From NCBI GenBank assembly GCA_964030475.1, contig CAXIPT010000005.1, forward strand, positions 1,855,450 to 1,919,449: DNA of 64,000 nucleotides. Direction: 5' to 3'. Position 1 is the stretch's first letter, and each line of letters starts with the position of its first letter. Under the pieces are notes generated by a model. That model saw nothing but the letters and a program-made list of their open reading frames with translations. It did not search any database and was not told the origin of the DNA. A program made the position numbers and the translations under genes. Positions 42,206-54,680 of this stretch are shown here, in pieces. This stretch comes from Tethya wilhelma (Eukaryota > Porifera > Demospongiae > Tethyida > Tethyidae).

Positions 42206-43435
42206 TCAGTCACTGTCTTCATCGCTGAGAATCAACTTCCGACTCTTTTTCTTCTTACCACTCGAACCTACACATTCGTACATGTACATCCACAACTTAA
42301 TGTATGTGTTGCTATGACAACACAAGACCACACCCACCTCGCTCAGCGGTGACAACAGAGGGTGCGCTCTTGGCCTTCAGCAATCTCTCGTGAGCCGCCT
42401 CCTCCTCTTCACTGCTCCCCACGTCGCTATCCCCGGAGAGTCCCCCTCCTCCGGCTCCCTGGGAGTAACGGGACTTCACCGATGATTTGATAGCTCCAAT
42501 ATCTTCATCGTCGTCCAGCTCTCTGTCCGGCTCCAGGTAGGACATGGTGAGTCCTCCTCGCTGGAGATGACGCTCTCTCACTCTCCTCTTCAAGTGCTCT
42601 CGTCTGATAGCTTGGCGGAGGTTCACTTCTTCTTTCTGAGGACGTACAAAACACAATCGTGTGAGAGGTAATTAATAATTATTGTCATGTCGTATTGCTA
42701 GAAATTTTCAAAGAGTATAAATTTCACTATTTGGTGGATCACCAGCAATCTGCAAAATTTTACCCACAAAAATGTATTGCAATATATCGGACAGTTAGCC
42801 TCGTTCCCAGGCTCCTCCCTAGCGTACATTTTCTTCGAAAACAAAGGAGCCTAAGAACGAGACTATGGGACGGTAGCTATACAGTATTGAGAGTTGTAAG
42901 GATATTTTTACTTTTATTTTTTCCATTCGCTGTGATTCTGGATCTTTCCCAACAGCTGGAAGAACTCGTATCTTCTGAGCCTTAGAGAACCGATCAGCAA
43001 TGGAGAGGGTCATCTTGCGATGGGTGTGACTGTCCGTGGAGTGAGGTCTGAACGACAGCTTCGTCCTGAATACCCCCTGACCTTGAAGACCAGTACCTGT
43101 GGAGGGACAGCGGCATCACAAAAACAAACAAACAAACAAACAAACAAACAAACAATAACAACTACACCAAACCCAGTTTCTTCCTAAATATTTTGTAACA
43201 GTTTCCCATCCATGTATATACCTTGTCTAACGAACAAGTGACTGTATTCTCCTTGCAATGGCTGTTTGTAGATGTCAAAGATCTCGCTGCCAAGATAAAG
43301 GGACATGCTACCATCTGTCCATCTCACAATCCTGGCATTGCTCTCTCGAATTTCATTGCCACTTTCATCCTGTGAGTAGCGCCAGCGAATGGTGTTCTCA
43401 ACCTGAAGAGAGACAAAGCCGTGCATCAAGCTTGA

Positions 43436-43484
<49 letters not shown>

Positions 43485-44769
43485 CTTGAGTTTGAGTCTT
43501 GCTCTTCCTTCTTCATCTAGAACATCGTCATCATCACCCTCATCCTCATACAGCTCTGAGTCAAACGGTCTACACACAACAAACACAAAAAAGAATATGA
43601 GAGGAAGTGATTATCCTACCATATAGCACACAAGAACATTTGACCTTGTGTTTTTTTTGGCAGTTTTTGAGTCATTACTCAAAAGCATGCACTAAATTAC
43701 ATACCTGGTTTCAACGGAGAGAAAGTTTGGTAGTTTGACAAAATGTAGCTCAGTTCCCAGGTGTGCAACACAACGAGGAATCTCCACATTAATCCTAGGG
43801 ACTTCCTCTTCCATCTGCTCCCTATCGAGCTGGGAATCACCGTCCAACATCATTGGGGGAAGTTCCTCATTGTCCATTGCATCATCTCCAGCACCAGTCT
43901 GCATTTCTTCGTCCCTATTATTACAGTCACACCCACCAAATCAAACCGGTCAATCTGGTTCAGACATCAATCAACTTACGACGACGAAACATCAGCTGCA
44001 TCACCAAACAATCCTTCCACAGTTTGAGATGTTGACTCCTCCTCATGCCGACCACCACTCACCGGTGAACTGTGACCATTTTCAACTTCATTGTCATTAT
44101 CATCGTCGTCAATCGGTGATCCCATTGGAGCTATGGGAGTGCCACCACCCTCACCCTCACCCTCCGAGCTGGACTCTGAGCTGTTGATCAATGGAGGCAT
44201 TGTAGAGAAACTGAAAGAGCCATTCTATATGTTTCTGGTGACAAAAACTATCTTACGATGTATCTCCTCCAAATAGATCCTGAGTGTTTGGAAATGTTCC
44301 TTGAGTTTGTGGCAATGGTTGCTGGAAAGAATCACGGCCATCTTGGTTCCCTGTCTCTGGTTGACTCTCATCTGTGTGTGTGTGTTTGTTTGTGTGTGTG
44401 TGTGTGTGTGTGTGCGTGCGCGTGTGTGTGTGTGTGTGTGTGTACACAAGAACATGTCACTTTGAATTATCTGTCATATTTATGGCAATGGCTTGGATAT
44501 AAACACGACTTGGTGTGACTGTAGAAACACTCTGGACTGCCATACCTTCACTCTCGCTCGACGAGGAAGACTGGGGGTCGGCTGCAACACCTTCAGCCTG
44601 CAATGAGAAACATTATTCTAATTAATACGCACCATAAGTTACCCTATGGTCCCCCTCTAACCTGCTGTTGGAGCTGTTGTTCATCTTCTTCATTGGAGCT
44701 ACTACTTTCCTCTGACGAATCGTCTTCACTACTACTACTCTCGCCTTCCATTAACTCTCTACTGTCCAT
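42206..44769 (-). CDS. LEO1: PAF1 complex subunit LEO1
   Basis: LEO1 belongs to the PAF1 complex, which travels with RNA polymerase II and promotes histone modification. At least nine exons run from 44769 ([20 protein letters not shown]) to the stop at 42206. A long acidic Ser/Glu/Asp region comes first, including QDLFGGD and [13 protein letters not shown] (the LFG motif seen in human LEO1). The conserved core follows: [107 protein letters not shown] and [16 protein letters not shown]. The C-terminus is Lys-rich then SDEDSD. A (GA)n tract and a (TG)n tract lie in introns. Head to head with the collagen/CTHRC1 gene. Confidence 0.95.
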
Positions 44770-44941
44770 TATAGATCAAGTTCTTCTACCGCGAATAAGT
44801 AGTGGGTGTGGTTTAAATTCAGCTCCGCCTTTTTTGCGTAGTTGTCTCTGAGCGCGCGCGCGGCGCCTTTGCAAAAAAACCATCTGCACCGTTCAGATCA
44901 GACAGGTGTAAGTTTGGTATTGGTGCTGACTAGGTGTCAAG
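44770..44941. promoter_or_regulatory. putative bidirectional promoter, LEO1 / collagen-CTHRC1 gene
   Basis: 172 bases separate two divergent starts. They contain a strongly GC-rich element (GCGCGCGCGCGGCGCC near 44852), unlike the AT-rich surroundings. Inferred promoter. Confidence 0.5.
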
Positions 44942-47900
44942 ATGTCCTTTTGCAGTCTACTATTGCTGACTAGCTGCCTTATCGCAGTTAGCATTGCTCA
45001 AGAAGCGCAAGGGTAAGTTTGTTAGCTAGCCTAGATTATTTTTTGGAAACTAAGATGAATTTTCTCTTCACATGTGCAGTCCTGTCATTACAACAGACAA
45101 TGGGAACCTTCGATTTTCAAGTCAGGGAGACTTGGTCTTCCAAGCCGGAGATGGTGGTCAGGTGCAGTTCCAGTCTGCATCAGGAGAGCAAATGTCTATC
45201 ACTGGACCAATGGGAGAAAAGGTGATTTATTTTATCTGATGTCTATAATAATTATGTACAACCTGGTATTGTGTATATCTCACATTTTCAGGGAGATGCT
45301 GGAGATGCTGGACCCCCTGGAAGTCCTGGTAAATTGTTTCTGTTGTTGTGACAAATAATTTTCTGCCTGTGTGTGCAATAATTATGACAATTATACCTAT
45401 TCACACAGGTAGAAGAGGATCGCCCGGAATGCAGGGTCAACAGGGACCACCCGGTCCTCCCGGACCCCAGGGAGAATCAGTAGCAACAGACTCAGCTATC
45501 ATTGCATGGAACGAGTGTACGTGGGATAGCTTGAACAGTGGAGTAGACTACGGAGTACTCGTGGTGAGTGATAATTTGTAAGCAGCCGTGCAGTGTGCCT
45601 CCTAGGGCACAAGAGGCCATGTGAGCATTGTCATTTGCAGCTGCTCGTGAGCCACAAGCCATGATCTAATGGCCAGGTTAAGTAAACCTTGGCTAGTAAA
45701 CAGCTCCCACAAACTATGGCTTCACTAGACGTTATGACTGTCCCGAGAGCAAATTGCTGTAAACATCCATTAGCATTTTTTATTCCATTTTTGACCATTT
45801 CCCTATCTCTTTGATTTTTTTCCCCTACCCCTCTCTCTTTGCAGACTTGCAGCTATTTCAAGAAGCGTAATGATACATGGCTGCGAATTATGTGGAATGG
45901 CAACATGAGGATCACTCGTTGTACCAACTGTTGTATGAGATGGTTCTTTAAGATAAATGGAGAGGAGTGCTCTGACCCTGGTACACCTGTTGGCATGACA
46001 ATGCTGATGTGTTGCCATGATAATTGATGCACCTCAAATTAGTATAGTGGTCTATTTGTGTACACATGCAGGTCCTATAGATTTCTTAATCTTTCAGAGT
46101 GAAAACTATCACATTGTTCGTCAGAGTACAGTCGAGGGCTCCTGTCGTGCCACTGGCTCTTTTCAAAACTCCACCCAGCTTACGAGTGGTGCTATACGTG
46201 TGCAGTTTCACATTCAAGACTGTCCAGGATTCGGTGGATTTGTTTACGATGCTTTTACTGGCTTTAATAGTGTCTCTAGGATACGCATCGAAGAGACATT
46301 ACCAAGTAAGCATGCGTACACCCACACTCTGCTGTGTCTGAGCAGTGCTTGCATCAATCTTTCATTTCCTCTGCAGGAGACAATACATTCCCAATTGTTA
46401 GGCCCATCCCACCTCTCAACTACATGTACACTCCGCACTACTGTCAGTTCTACTACACTCATCTCGGAATCAACCGAGAGAGAAATCTGGGTACGATAGC
46501 CGAAGTGAAGTTCATAAAAGATCATGACCACACTGTCCTTCGAATCACATGGGAAGGAAACTTTAGGTATTAACAAATACATGTGTGGCACCTATAATTA
46601 TTAACTATTTTACAGTGTGTGTGACAGTGAGCTGGGCTGGGGCAGCATACAGCTGTGACACTATAATTATAATGCTGTTTCTTTGCACTCTATCAGTTTA
46701 TAGTATTATGGTACTATATATAATATTTTATCTGATTTTAAATAATTGTGTGCAGGAAGAGTAGGTTTCTTTTGCACTATATCAGTTTACAGTATGTGGT
46801 ACTATGTTTCTTTTCAAAATTAATTTTATAATGTTTATGTGTAGGAAGAAGTCTTGCAGCAACTGCTGTGTTCGCTGGTGGTTCACCTTTGATGGATCAC
46901 CTTGCTCAAACTTTGAGAACATCGAAACGACAATTTCTTCGTCCCTGGCTTACGACATCTTTGCACCAACCACTCTCACTGGGATGTGCAACGCATCAGA
47001 AGGACTGCCACTATCCAGGGGATCCCACAACATTCAGCTACTGGTAGGCAACTGCATAGGAGCAGGCATTTCCAACGCAGCCAGCGGGTTCTTCTCAAGC
47101 TCAAGGATGTTCGTGGAGGAGTTGCCAGCTCGTAAGTCACGTATACTGTTCGCATCTGAAGACTACACCGAGAGAGCATGGGCTGTGGCCGTGAATTAAG
47201 TTGTTTTGAATTGAAGTTTTGGTGGTGTGTGCACATTCCTGGTTAGGGTGTACATATGTGTGAAGCTCACCAACTTCCCACTCTCTCATTACAGCACGAG
47301 ACAGCTTGCTAATCCAAACAGCCTACCACCCACAATGGGCACACTGTAATTACTCGAGTATACTTGAAGGGCCTTTAGATGAAGGCAGGTTCAACGCCAC
47401 ACTCTGCACTATGAAGAAGACTGCAACTGATTCGGCTGTTCGGGTGACATTCAATGGTAACATTCACCTCACTGATTGCTCCTACTGCTGTGCTAGATGG
47501 TACATCACCATCAATGGTAATGAGTGTGTGGATCCTGCTCCAATCGATGCCATCATTTTTACTGTGAATGGAACAACTGTTAACCTTCATCGCAGCTCAA
47601 CCATCACTGGTATAGTATTATGTCTTTAAGGCTGTCTCAATACAATGCCATGTGTACTCTATTTTTAAATCTTTCTTTGTCCCTCCTCAGGTATCTGCCA
47701 GGGTACCTCAGAGGGCCCTATCAAAGAGGGGAAAGTGTCAGTGCATCTCAATGTTGGCGTGTGTGATTCTTTTAACGAAACTTACGACACATACACTGGT
47801 TATGACCAGCGAAGACTCACCAATATACCAGCTGTCATGGATATTGAAGAACTACCACCAGGTGAGTTGCTAGACAACTTCATTACATTATTCAATTCCT

Positions 47901-48466
47901 CATAATATCTTGTTTCCAACCCAACACAACACACACACACACTACCAGCTGCTACTTCCTTGCCAACAGATGGCTCCTTTGCTCCCAACTGGAAGCAGTG
48001 TGTCACCGATACACCGCTCAACTCAACAGCCAATGACTCCACCGTTATGGACTGCACCTTCACTAAGCTCAACGCCTCTACGGTACTCCGTGTGGCCTGG
48101 GACGGGAATATCGCAGTAATAAATTGCTTTGACTGCTGCATGCGATGGTCCATCCTCATCGACGATGAGGAGTGTTCCGATCCCGGACCCATTGATGCGG
48201 CACTCCGTCAAGATCTCACCGACAGGGATCTCGACCAACCATTTAACCTTGCCCGACCTGCCTCTGTAACGGGGTACTGTCGTGGACCCAATATGGGAGC
48301 TGGAGATCATGTGATCAGTTTGAAAGTGGGGGCATGTCAGCCATCGGAATTTGAGGACGAAGTACCAACTGGATCAGCCTATACTGGATTCATCTCGGTG
48401 TCACGATTTATCATAGAAGAGTTCCCCGATCAAGATGAACGATGTGATGACTCCACGTTGCCATAG
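44942..48466 (+). CDS. Secreted collagen protein with four CTHRC1-type C-terminal domains
   Basis: Eleven exons (44942-45012, 45080-45221, 45292-45328, 45409-45563, 45845-45980, 46072-46305, 46377-46566, 46845-47131, 47295-47609, 47691-47861, 47949-48466), all in phase. Signal peptide MSFCSLLLLTSCLIAVSIAQ, a beta-rich stretch, then a short Gly-x-y collagen segment (GDAGDAGPPGSPG, GPPGPPGPQGES). Four tandem domains follow, each with the CTHRC1 pattern: W-x-x-C-x(n)-F/L-R-V/I-x-W/F-x-G-N-I/M-R-x-x-x-C-x-x-C-C-x-R-W, then NGxECSDPxPID, then SVSRIIIEELP. Examples are TRCTNCCMRWFF, KSCSNCCVRWWF, TDCSYCCARWYI and INCFDCCMRWSI. Human CTHRC1 has one such domain. Vertebrate CTHRC1 acts in extracellular matrix and Wnt/PCP signalling; the role here is unknown. 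Confidence 0.88.
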
Positions 48467-48876
48467 CAACTGTGATTGTGATGAAATTAAGGTCGAAGCA
48501 GTATGTATATAGTAACTAATCACATGCTAAGTTGACACACACACACACACACATTTGTACACAATCAATGGTTTGGTAATAAAAATATATATAAAATACT
48601 AATTTGCAATAATTAACCACAATTAAGTGAAGCAGCTGCTTAAAGTACTAAAAAAAAATAGGTATGTGTTTTGATGGCTATATTATACTAATAGCCTAAA
48701 ATGCTTTCCTAGTAACACGTACCCCACCCCACTCCCCTGCACACGTCAGTACTGTCGGATGTATATATAGCTAACGTTAGTCTGCACATGTGCACTATAT
48801 ATAATAAAATGTAAGCTATTGTGTCATGTATATTGTACACGATGGTGTGTGGACATCACCATTACATGGTACGTGG
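48467..48876. other. convergent 3' UTR region
   Basis: Contains a (CA)n tract near 48535 and AATAAAA-type signals near 48580 and 48803. No gene. Confidence 0.6.
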
Positions 48877-49030
48877 TCAGCTGGATGTGGTAGAAGTACG
48901 ATCGGGATAGATTCTGAAGAGAAAGAGGGAGAGAGGAAGATGTGCATTGATGATGACTAAAATATTTGTAGATAACAGCTTCAAACAAGTCTTTCTAACA
49001 TCCCCCCTTCCCCTCCACACACACACCAAT

Positions 49031-49070
<40 letters not shown>

Positions 49071-52000
49071 AATAGAGAGAACTGCTAAGTGTGTGTGTGT
49101 GTGCAATGAAATTTACTTACAACTTCATATTGCGCACATCAGAACTGGTGCACAGTCCTTCCACTTTGTAGTGACATTGCTTATGGACCATCATCCCACA
49201 ACCTGCAACACAAAGACAGGATAGCTACTACCATTGACACAGCTAATAGTCTATTAGACGAAACAATACCACTATTCGATTACCTACCTCTGCAGTTATA
49301 GGCCTGCTTGCCAAATCTTCCCGATATCTTTGCACGACAGACAGCACAGTCACATTTACTGGAGACATACATACATACATACAGTGTCATACACACACAT
49401 GGCCATCGGTGAACGGTGACTCACTGTCTGATGTGGGTAGCAATGAAGCAATGGTCGTTGTAGATGTGCAGCTTCTGGGCATTGCTGAAATGTCGTCTCA
49501 GCTTGCTGGCGTGTTGTGGGTTGAGAGCCACAATGTGACGAACTTTAACAGAATCAGTCACTTCAAAGACTAGAGTTGAGGGGATTCTATCATCAGCCCC
49601 TGAGTAAATTAATAATTACTGGTGTTCATTATTATATTCACATGAATAGTTTAGTAAGAAATTTACCATAAATGGACTCTGTTTCACTGCCAGCCATGCT
49701 CAGCGTGAGTGCTCGTCCGCTACGATCCAAGCTGACCTCCTCTGGATCAATCTGCTGGAGTTGCTCGTACGATGAACTCCTCTTCCACGTAGGGGAAATG
49801 GGCGGAACTATGTCCTCTTGGTGATTGGGGGGCGTGTCATGGGACAAATGGAGGGACTCGTTTCTCTCTAATTGAATAACATCAACCTGAGAGAGAAAGA
49901 TGACAAACATCAAGGCCGTTTCACAAAACTCATAACACTAACAGTACACGCTCCTATATGAACCAGGCTTAGTCAACTGATCTCTGTTGTTTGGGTTTGT
50001 TTACAACAGAACAACAAACAACAGCAAACAAAAAAAAAACCACATACTTGTTCATTTTCTTCTTCTTCTTTTGCTTCCTTCACTTCTCCCTCCTCCTGCT
50101 GTGGTGGGTGGATGTCCTGTTCAGACAAGTCCTCGATGAATCCCTCGTCTTGGGTGCTGGGATGGGGGGAATCCCCATTAGAACCCTCGGCTTCGGCCAG
50201 TTTCTCGTTACCATCAGCAGGCAACTTATCTTCAGTTGTTGTTGCTTCTTCAACTTCTACAGCAGTTGTTGTGACACCATTTGGTGTCACTTCCTGTTCC
50301 TCAACCGGAGCTGACACCAGCACAGTTGGCACAGGACAGGGAGGAGGTTCGTTGCTAGGAACTTCGTCGTGAAGACTCATTGCAGCAAACATTTCGTGGA
50401 AGCCATGAGCCACACTGCTTGCTAGCTTCTCATAGTCCTGTAGGATACATCATAATAACAGGGGAAAATATATAAAATATTTCAAGAGCTTTTACTGGAA
50501 CAAATAGGCTGATGTTTAAGAGGAGACACGAAATTCCTCTCATTATGTCCATTAATGAAATTTGTACTGTACTCAAAAATTCTCAAAATGGAGTTTGCCA
50601 ATACTCTTTGAAAAACCTCATTTAGAACTGAAAGCAAACTAACGACATTTTCCCACGCACGCCATCCAATGGCTCACCTCAACGATGTCCTGTTGGTTGA
50701 TGCTGCAAGAGAGACCCATCAGCGGTGAAGCCATATGGCTGACAGACATCGCTATACTATTACTGCCATTGGTAGTGCTGTTGCTCTTGGAGAATGTAAC
50801 TTGTAGCTGAACATGAGAAGTGCATCAAGATGAAAGGGCATAGCTATGCGTGTCCACTGCCCTCCCCTCCATCAATCAACTCACTTGAGCTACCATCCAT
50901 TCCACTTGAAGCCAGCAGCTAACTTTCTTCTTTGATTTGGTTTCAATTAACTCTACCTCCATCCCTGGGGTACACATTGGCCACTCCATGACACACTGGA
51001 ACTCCTAGCAGNCAGGATAGCTACTACCATTGACACAGCTAATAGTCTATTAGACGAAACAATACCACTATTCGATTACCTACCTCGGCAGTTATAGGCC
51101 TGCTTGCCAAATCTTCCCGATATCTTTGCACGACAGACAGCACAGTCACATTTACTGGAGACATACATACATACATACAGTGTCATACACACACACGGCC
51201 ATCAGTGAACGGTGACTCACTGTCTGATGTGGGTAGCAATGAAGCAATGGTCGTTGTAGATGTGCAGCTTCTGGGCATTGCTGAAATGTCGTCTCAGCTT
51301 GCTGGCGTGTTGTGGGTTGAGAGCCACAATGTGACGAACTTTAACGGAATCAGACACTTCAAAGACTAGAGTTGAGGGGATTCTATCATCAGCCCCTGAG
51401 TAAATTAATAATTACTGGTGTCCACTATTATATTCACATGAATAATTTAGTAAGAAATTTACCATAAATGGACTCTGTTTCACTGCCAGCCATGCTCAGC
51501 GTGAGTGCTCGTCCGCTACGATCCAAGCTGACCTCCTCTGGATCAATCTGCTGGAGTTGCTCGTATGATGAACTCCTCTTCCACGTAGGGGAAATGGGTG
51601 GAACTATGTCCTCTTGGTGATTGGGGGGCGTGTCATTGGACAAATGGAGAGACTCGTTTCTCTCTAATTGAACAACATCAACCTGAGAGAGAAAGATGAC
51701 AAACATCAAGGCCGTTTCACAAAACTCATAACACTAACAGTACACGCTCCTATATGAACCAGGCTTAGTCAACTGATCTCTGTTGTTTGGGTTTTGTTTA
51801 CAACAAAACAACAAACAACAGCAAACAAAAAAAACCCCACATACTTGTTCATTTTCTTCTTCTTCTTTTGCTTCCTTCACTTCTCCCTCCTCCTGCTGTG
51901 GTGGGTGGATGTCCTGTTCAGACAAGTCCTCGATGAATCCCTCGTCTTGGGTGCTGGGATGGGGGGAATCCCCATTCGAACCCTCGGCTTCGGCCAGCTT

Positions 52001-52853
52001 CTCGTTGCCATCAGCAGGCAACTTATCTTCAGTCGTTGTTGGTTCTTCTTCTTCAACTTCTATAGCAGTTGCTGTGACATCATTTGGTGTCACTTCCTGT
52101 TCCTCAACAGGAGCTGACACCAGCACAGTTGGTACAGGACAGGGAGGAGGCTCGTTGCTTGGAACTTCATCGTGAAGACTCATTGCAGCAAACATTTCGT
52201 GGAAGCCATGAGCCACACTGCTTGCTAGCTTTTCATGGTCCTGTAGGATACATCATAATAACAGGGGAAAATCTATAAAATATTTCAAGAGCTTTTACTG
52301 GAACAAATAGGCTAATGTTTAAGAGGAGACACGGAATTCCTCTTATTACATCCATTAATGAAATTTGTACTGTACTCAAAAATTCTCAAAATGGAGTTTG
52401 CCAATACTCTTTGAAAAACCTCATTTAGAACTGAAAGCAAACTAACGACATTTTCCCACGCACGCCATCCAATGGCTCACCTCAACGATGTCCTGTTGGT
52501 TGATGCTGCAAGAGAGACCCATCAGCGGTGAAGCCACATGGCTGACAGACATCGCTACACCATTACTGCCATTCGTAGTGCTGTTGCTCTTGGAGAATGT
52601 AACTTGTAGCTGAACATGAGAAGTGCATCAAGATGAAAGGGCATAGCTATGTGTGTCCACTGCCCTCCCCTCCATCAATCAACTCACTTGAGCTATTATC
52701 CATTCCACTTGAAGCCAGCAGCTAACTTTCTTCTTTGATTTGGTTTCAATCAACTCTACCTCCATCCCTGGGGTACACATTGGCCACTCCATGACACACT
52801 GGAACTCCTAGCAGAGAGAGAGAGAGGGAGAGAGGGAGAGGGAGGGAGAGAGG

Positions 52854-52921
<68 letters not shown>

Positions 52922-53430
52922 ACATGCGTGCACACATTGTCAACACAGGTAGCACTCACAATGGTACGACTGTCATCATTAACAATGTTGGTGATTTCAA
53001 ACTGCGGCGGTTCTGTGCCTGGCAGGAAATGAGACAATCGAAGATCTCTCCAGTCCTGTGTATGCATGCAGAGTGTTAAATATAACCATGAGAGGTAAAG
53101 GTCACAGTGGTTTGTGCTTATTAAGTTTATGGTCTCAATGGTCATAGCAAAGACATAACACAGACAGCTACTTACTTCTGAAGTCACATCTTTCAGCCGT
53201 TTGTTTATCACTCCTATAAAATCATCAAGAGCTGGTAGTTGGAGGTTCTGAGCTTCCAACCATCTTTCTAGCCGCTGCCACCTCGCGTGTGGTCGAAGGG
53301 TCTGTTGCTTTTGGTACAAGTGCAATCCTACCAGTATTCCAACCAGTCCGATAAACAAAGAGACTAATGCCGTCAATTCTTTGACCGTCCAGCTCTCGAG
53401 AACCACGAGCAGTGGATTAGAGAGTGTCAT
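48877..53430 (-). CDS. Membrane-anchored SMP-like/C1-domain protein, PDZD8-like without PDZ
   Basis: From the ATG at 53430: MTLSNPLLVVLESW, a membrane helix (LVSLFIGLVGILVGLHLY), then a region resembling an SMP lipid-transfer module (DFIGVINKRLKDVTSE, WRDLRLSHFLPGTEPPQFEI, FQCVMEWPMCTPGMEVELIE, WLQVEWMVAQLQVTFSKS). An acidic Pro/Glu-rich linker follows, then a C1 zinc finger near the C-terminus. The C1 fits H-x12-C-x2-C-x14-C-x2-C-x4-H-x2-C-x7-C exactly (from NDHCF to VEGLC). The protein stops soon after (DRTSTTSS). Membrane anchor plus SMP plus C1 is the layout of PDZD8, an ER contact-site lipid transfer protein, but no PDZ is seen. The SMP call is tentative; the C1 call is firm. Exons between 49216 and 52800 occur twice because of the duplication at the n at 51012. 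Head to head with MAP2K7. Confidence 0.65.
49215..52808. repeat. 1.8-kb near-identical duplication around single n (49216-51011 and 51013-52808)
   Basis: Sequence from CAGGATAGCTACTACCATTG at 49216 to TCCTAGCAG at 51011 is repeated from 51013 to the same TCCTAGCAG near 52808. Both copies carry the same exons of the SMP-like/C1 gene. Differences are scattered substitutions plus a few small indels (for example three extra bases in the Glu/Thr linker). The first copy ends exactly where the second runs into a long (GA)n tract. Best explained as two haplotypes joined in tandem. Confidence 0.88.
52809..52919. repeat. (GA)n microsatellite in SMP-like/C1 gene intron
   Basis: About 110 bases of GA with interspersed GGGA units. 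Low-complexity reading frames across it are spurious. Confidence 0.95.
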
Positions 53431-53605
53431 GTCTTTCGAGAAAGGAGGTACGTATCCGATTTCTTCCACACAGTGCTCACACAGACTGCCGCCCACGACT
53501 GTTTATTCTAAATTTATACTCCAAATAAAGCGCACCACACATGATTTTCCCGTGATCCTTCCGTCAAACACCACCAAACACACAGAGGTGGTAGAAACAA
53601 GAAGC
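53431..53605. promoter_or_regulatory. putative bidirectional promoter, SMP-like/C1 gene / MAP2K7
   Basis: 175 bases separate two divergent ATGs. A longer frame of the minus gene starts at GTG (53496) and is not used here. Inferred promoter. Confidence 0.4.
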
Positions 53606-53975
53606 ATGGCATCAGATCGGATAACTCCAGGCCCCCAACCTTCTAGGAATCTCATGATAAAGCTAAAGAGCCACGAGCCAAGCACCAACACAGAGAAGTG
53701 AGTATACAATAAGCTGATTGATTCTATGTACATCTACAAAGGATAGTACAAAGTAACATGGTCTACATCTTGAGCATACACACACACACGCACACAGACC
53801 ACCACCTTCCTTGCCGAGACTGTCTTTCCATGGAGCACCAAGAAGACCAAGAAGTGAGTTGCTATGATAATGTAATGTATACCCAACACAAGCGTACAAA
53901 CACGTACACCTCAGTACACACGATCTGTTTATGAAATCCTATAATGATATTTGTACAAACTGTGCCGTTTAATTC

Positions 53976-54009
<34 letters not shown>

Positions 54010-54679
54010 ATACCACGCTACACAGTACCAAGGTCACCAGCAAGAGAACCGTAAGTTGATGACTTTTTTGCTAAAATTATAAAATGATTAGATAAACTCA
54101 ACTTTCATCTTTGGGCTGATAATGCAGGAAGAACGACAGCCAACAGGAAGCGATGTTTCAGAGTTTAAAGGGAAGAATGGGAACCCTAATATTTGGAGAC
54201 AAAGTCAGTGGTTTCATTTATCCCCCGCCAGTGTACATGTAACCTTTGAACTCTTGTATTCCCTGTTACCCCCCTGTACAGACCTATCGGTTACCTGAGA
54301 ACCCCCTCAAAGATATTGAGGTAGTGAGTCGGATTGGAGATGGGATATCTGGAGAGGTTTATCGGACTAAACACAAACCGACAACCACTCTCATGGCTGC
54401 CAAGGTAACCCTTTCCTTATATAGACTCACAATGACAGATCAACACCCCCAGTAGGTAGATACCCCTATTCAGCATCGTACTGCTTGTATATACATGAAC
54501 TTGTGATGTGTAAATTTACTGTGATGTTGTTAATATGTTGTGTGTGTGTGTTTTTGATAGAAAATGGTGTGGTTGGATGATCCAGAAGAGAGAAAGAGAA
54601 TCTTGATGGACTTGAATGTGATGATGATGCATAGAAGTCCTCACATTGTCACTTACTTTGGCTCAGTCATTTGGAATGT
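53606..54679 (+). CDS. MAP2K7: MAP kinase kinase 7 (MKK7/hemipterous), 5' part
   Basis: The kinase that activates JNK. Exons: 53606-53697, about 53800-53851, 54019-54050, 54128-54204, 54281-54403 and 54561-54679. A basic, Pro-rich N-terminal tail (NLMIKLKSHEPS; KPPPSLPRLSFHGAPRRPR) resembles the JNK-docking region. RLPENPLKDIEVVSRIGDG follows, then ISGEVYRTKHKPTTTLMAAK (glycine loop and Lys), KRILMDLNVMMMHRSPHIVT and YFGSVIW. The sequence stops at a single n. The next residues expected for MKK7 (NEVWVFMELM) lie on the minus strand at 63922, with the rest of the kinase domain to 62243. The gene is thus split across an inverted join. Confidence 0.87.
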
Positions 54680-54680
54680 N
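54680..54680. other. single-n contig join truncating two genes
   Basis: The 5' part of MAP2K7 (plus strand) ends on the left side. The EF-hand gene (minus strand) loses its 3' end on the right side. Two unrelated open exons abut a single n. Confidence 0.9.

Noticed and set aside
50041..50400. Plus-strand frames opposite the acidic linker exon at 49973-50413 (and its copy)
   Set aside because: They are antisense to a conserved, spliced exon; Ser/Phe-rich composition reflects the Glu-rich codons on the other strand.
53431..53496. Longer N-terminus for the SMP-like/C1 protein
   Set aside because: The extension starts with GTG rather than ATG; the first ATG is at 53430 and leads directly into the membrane anchor.
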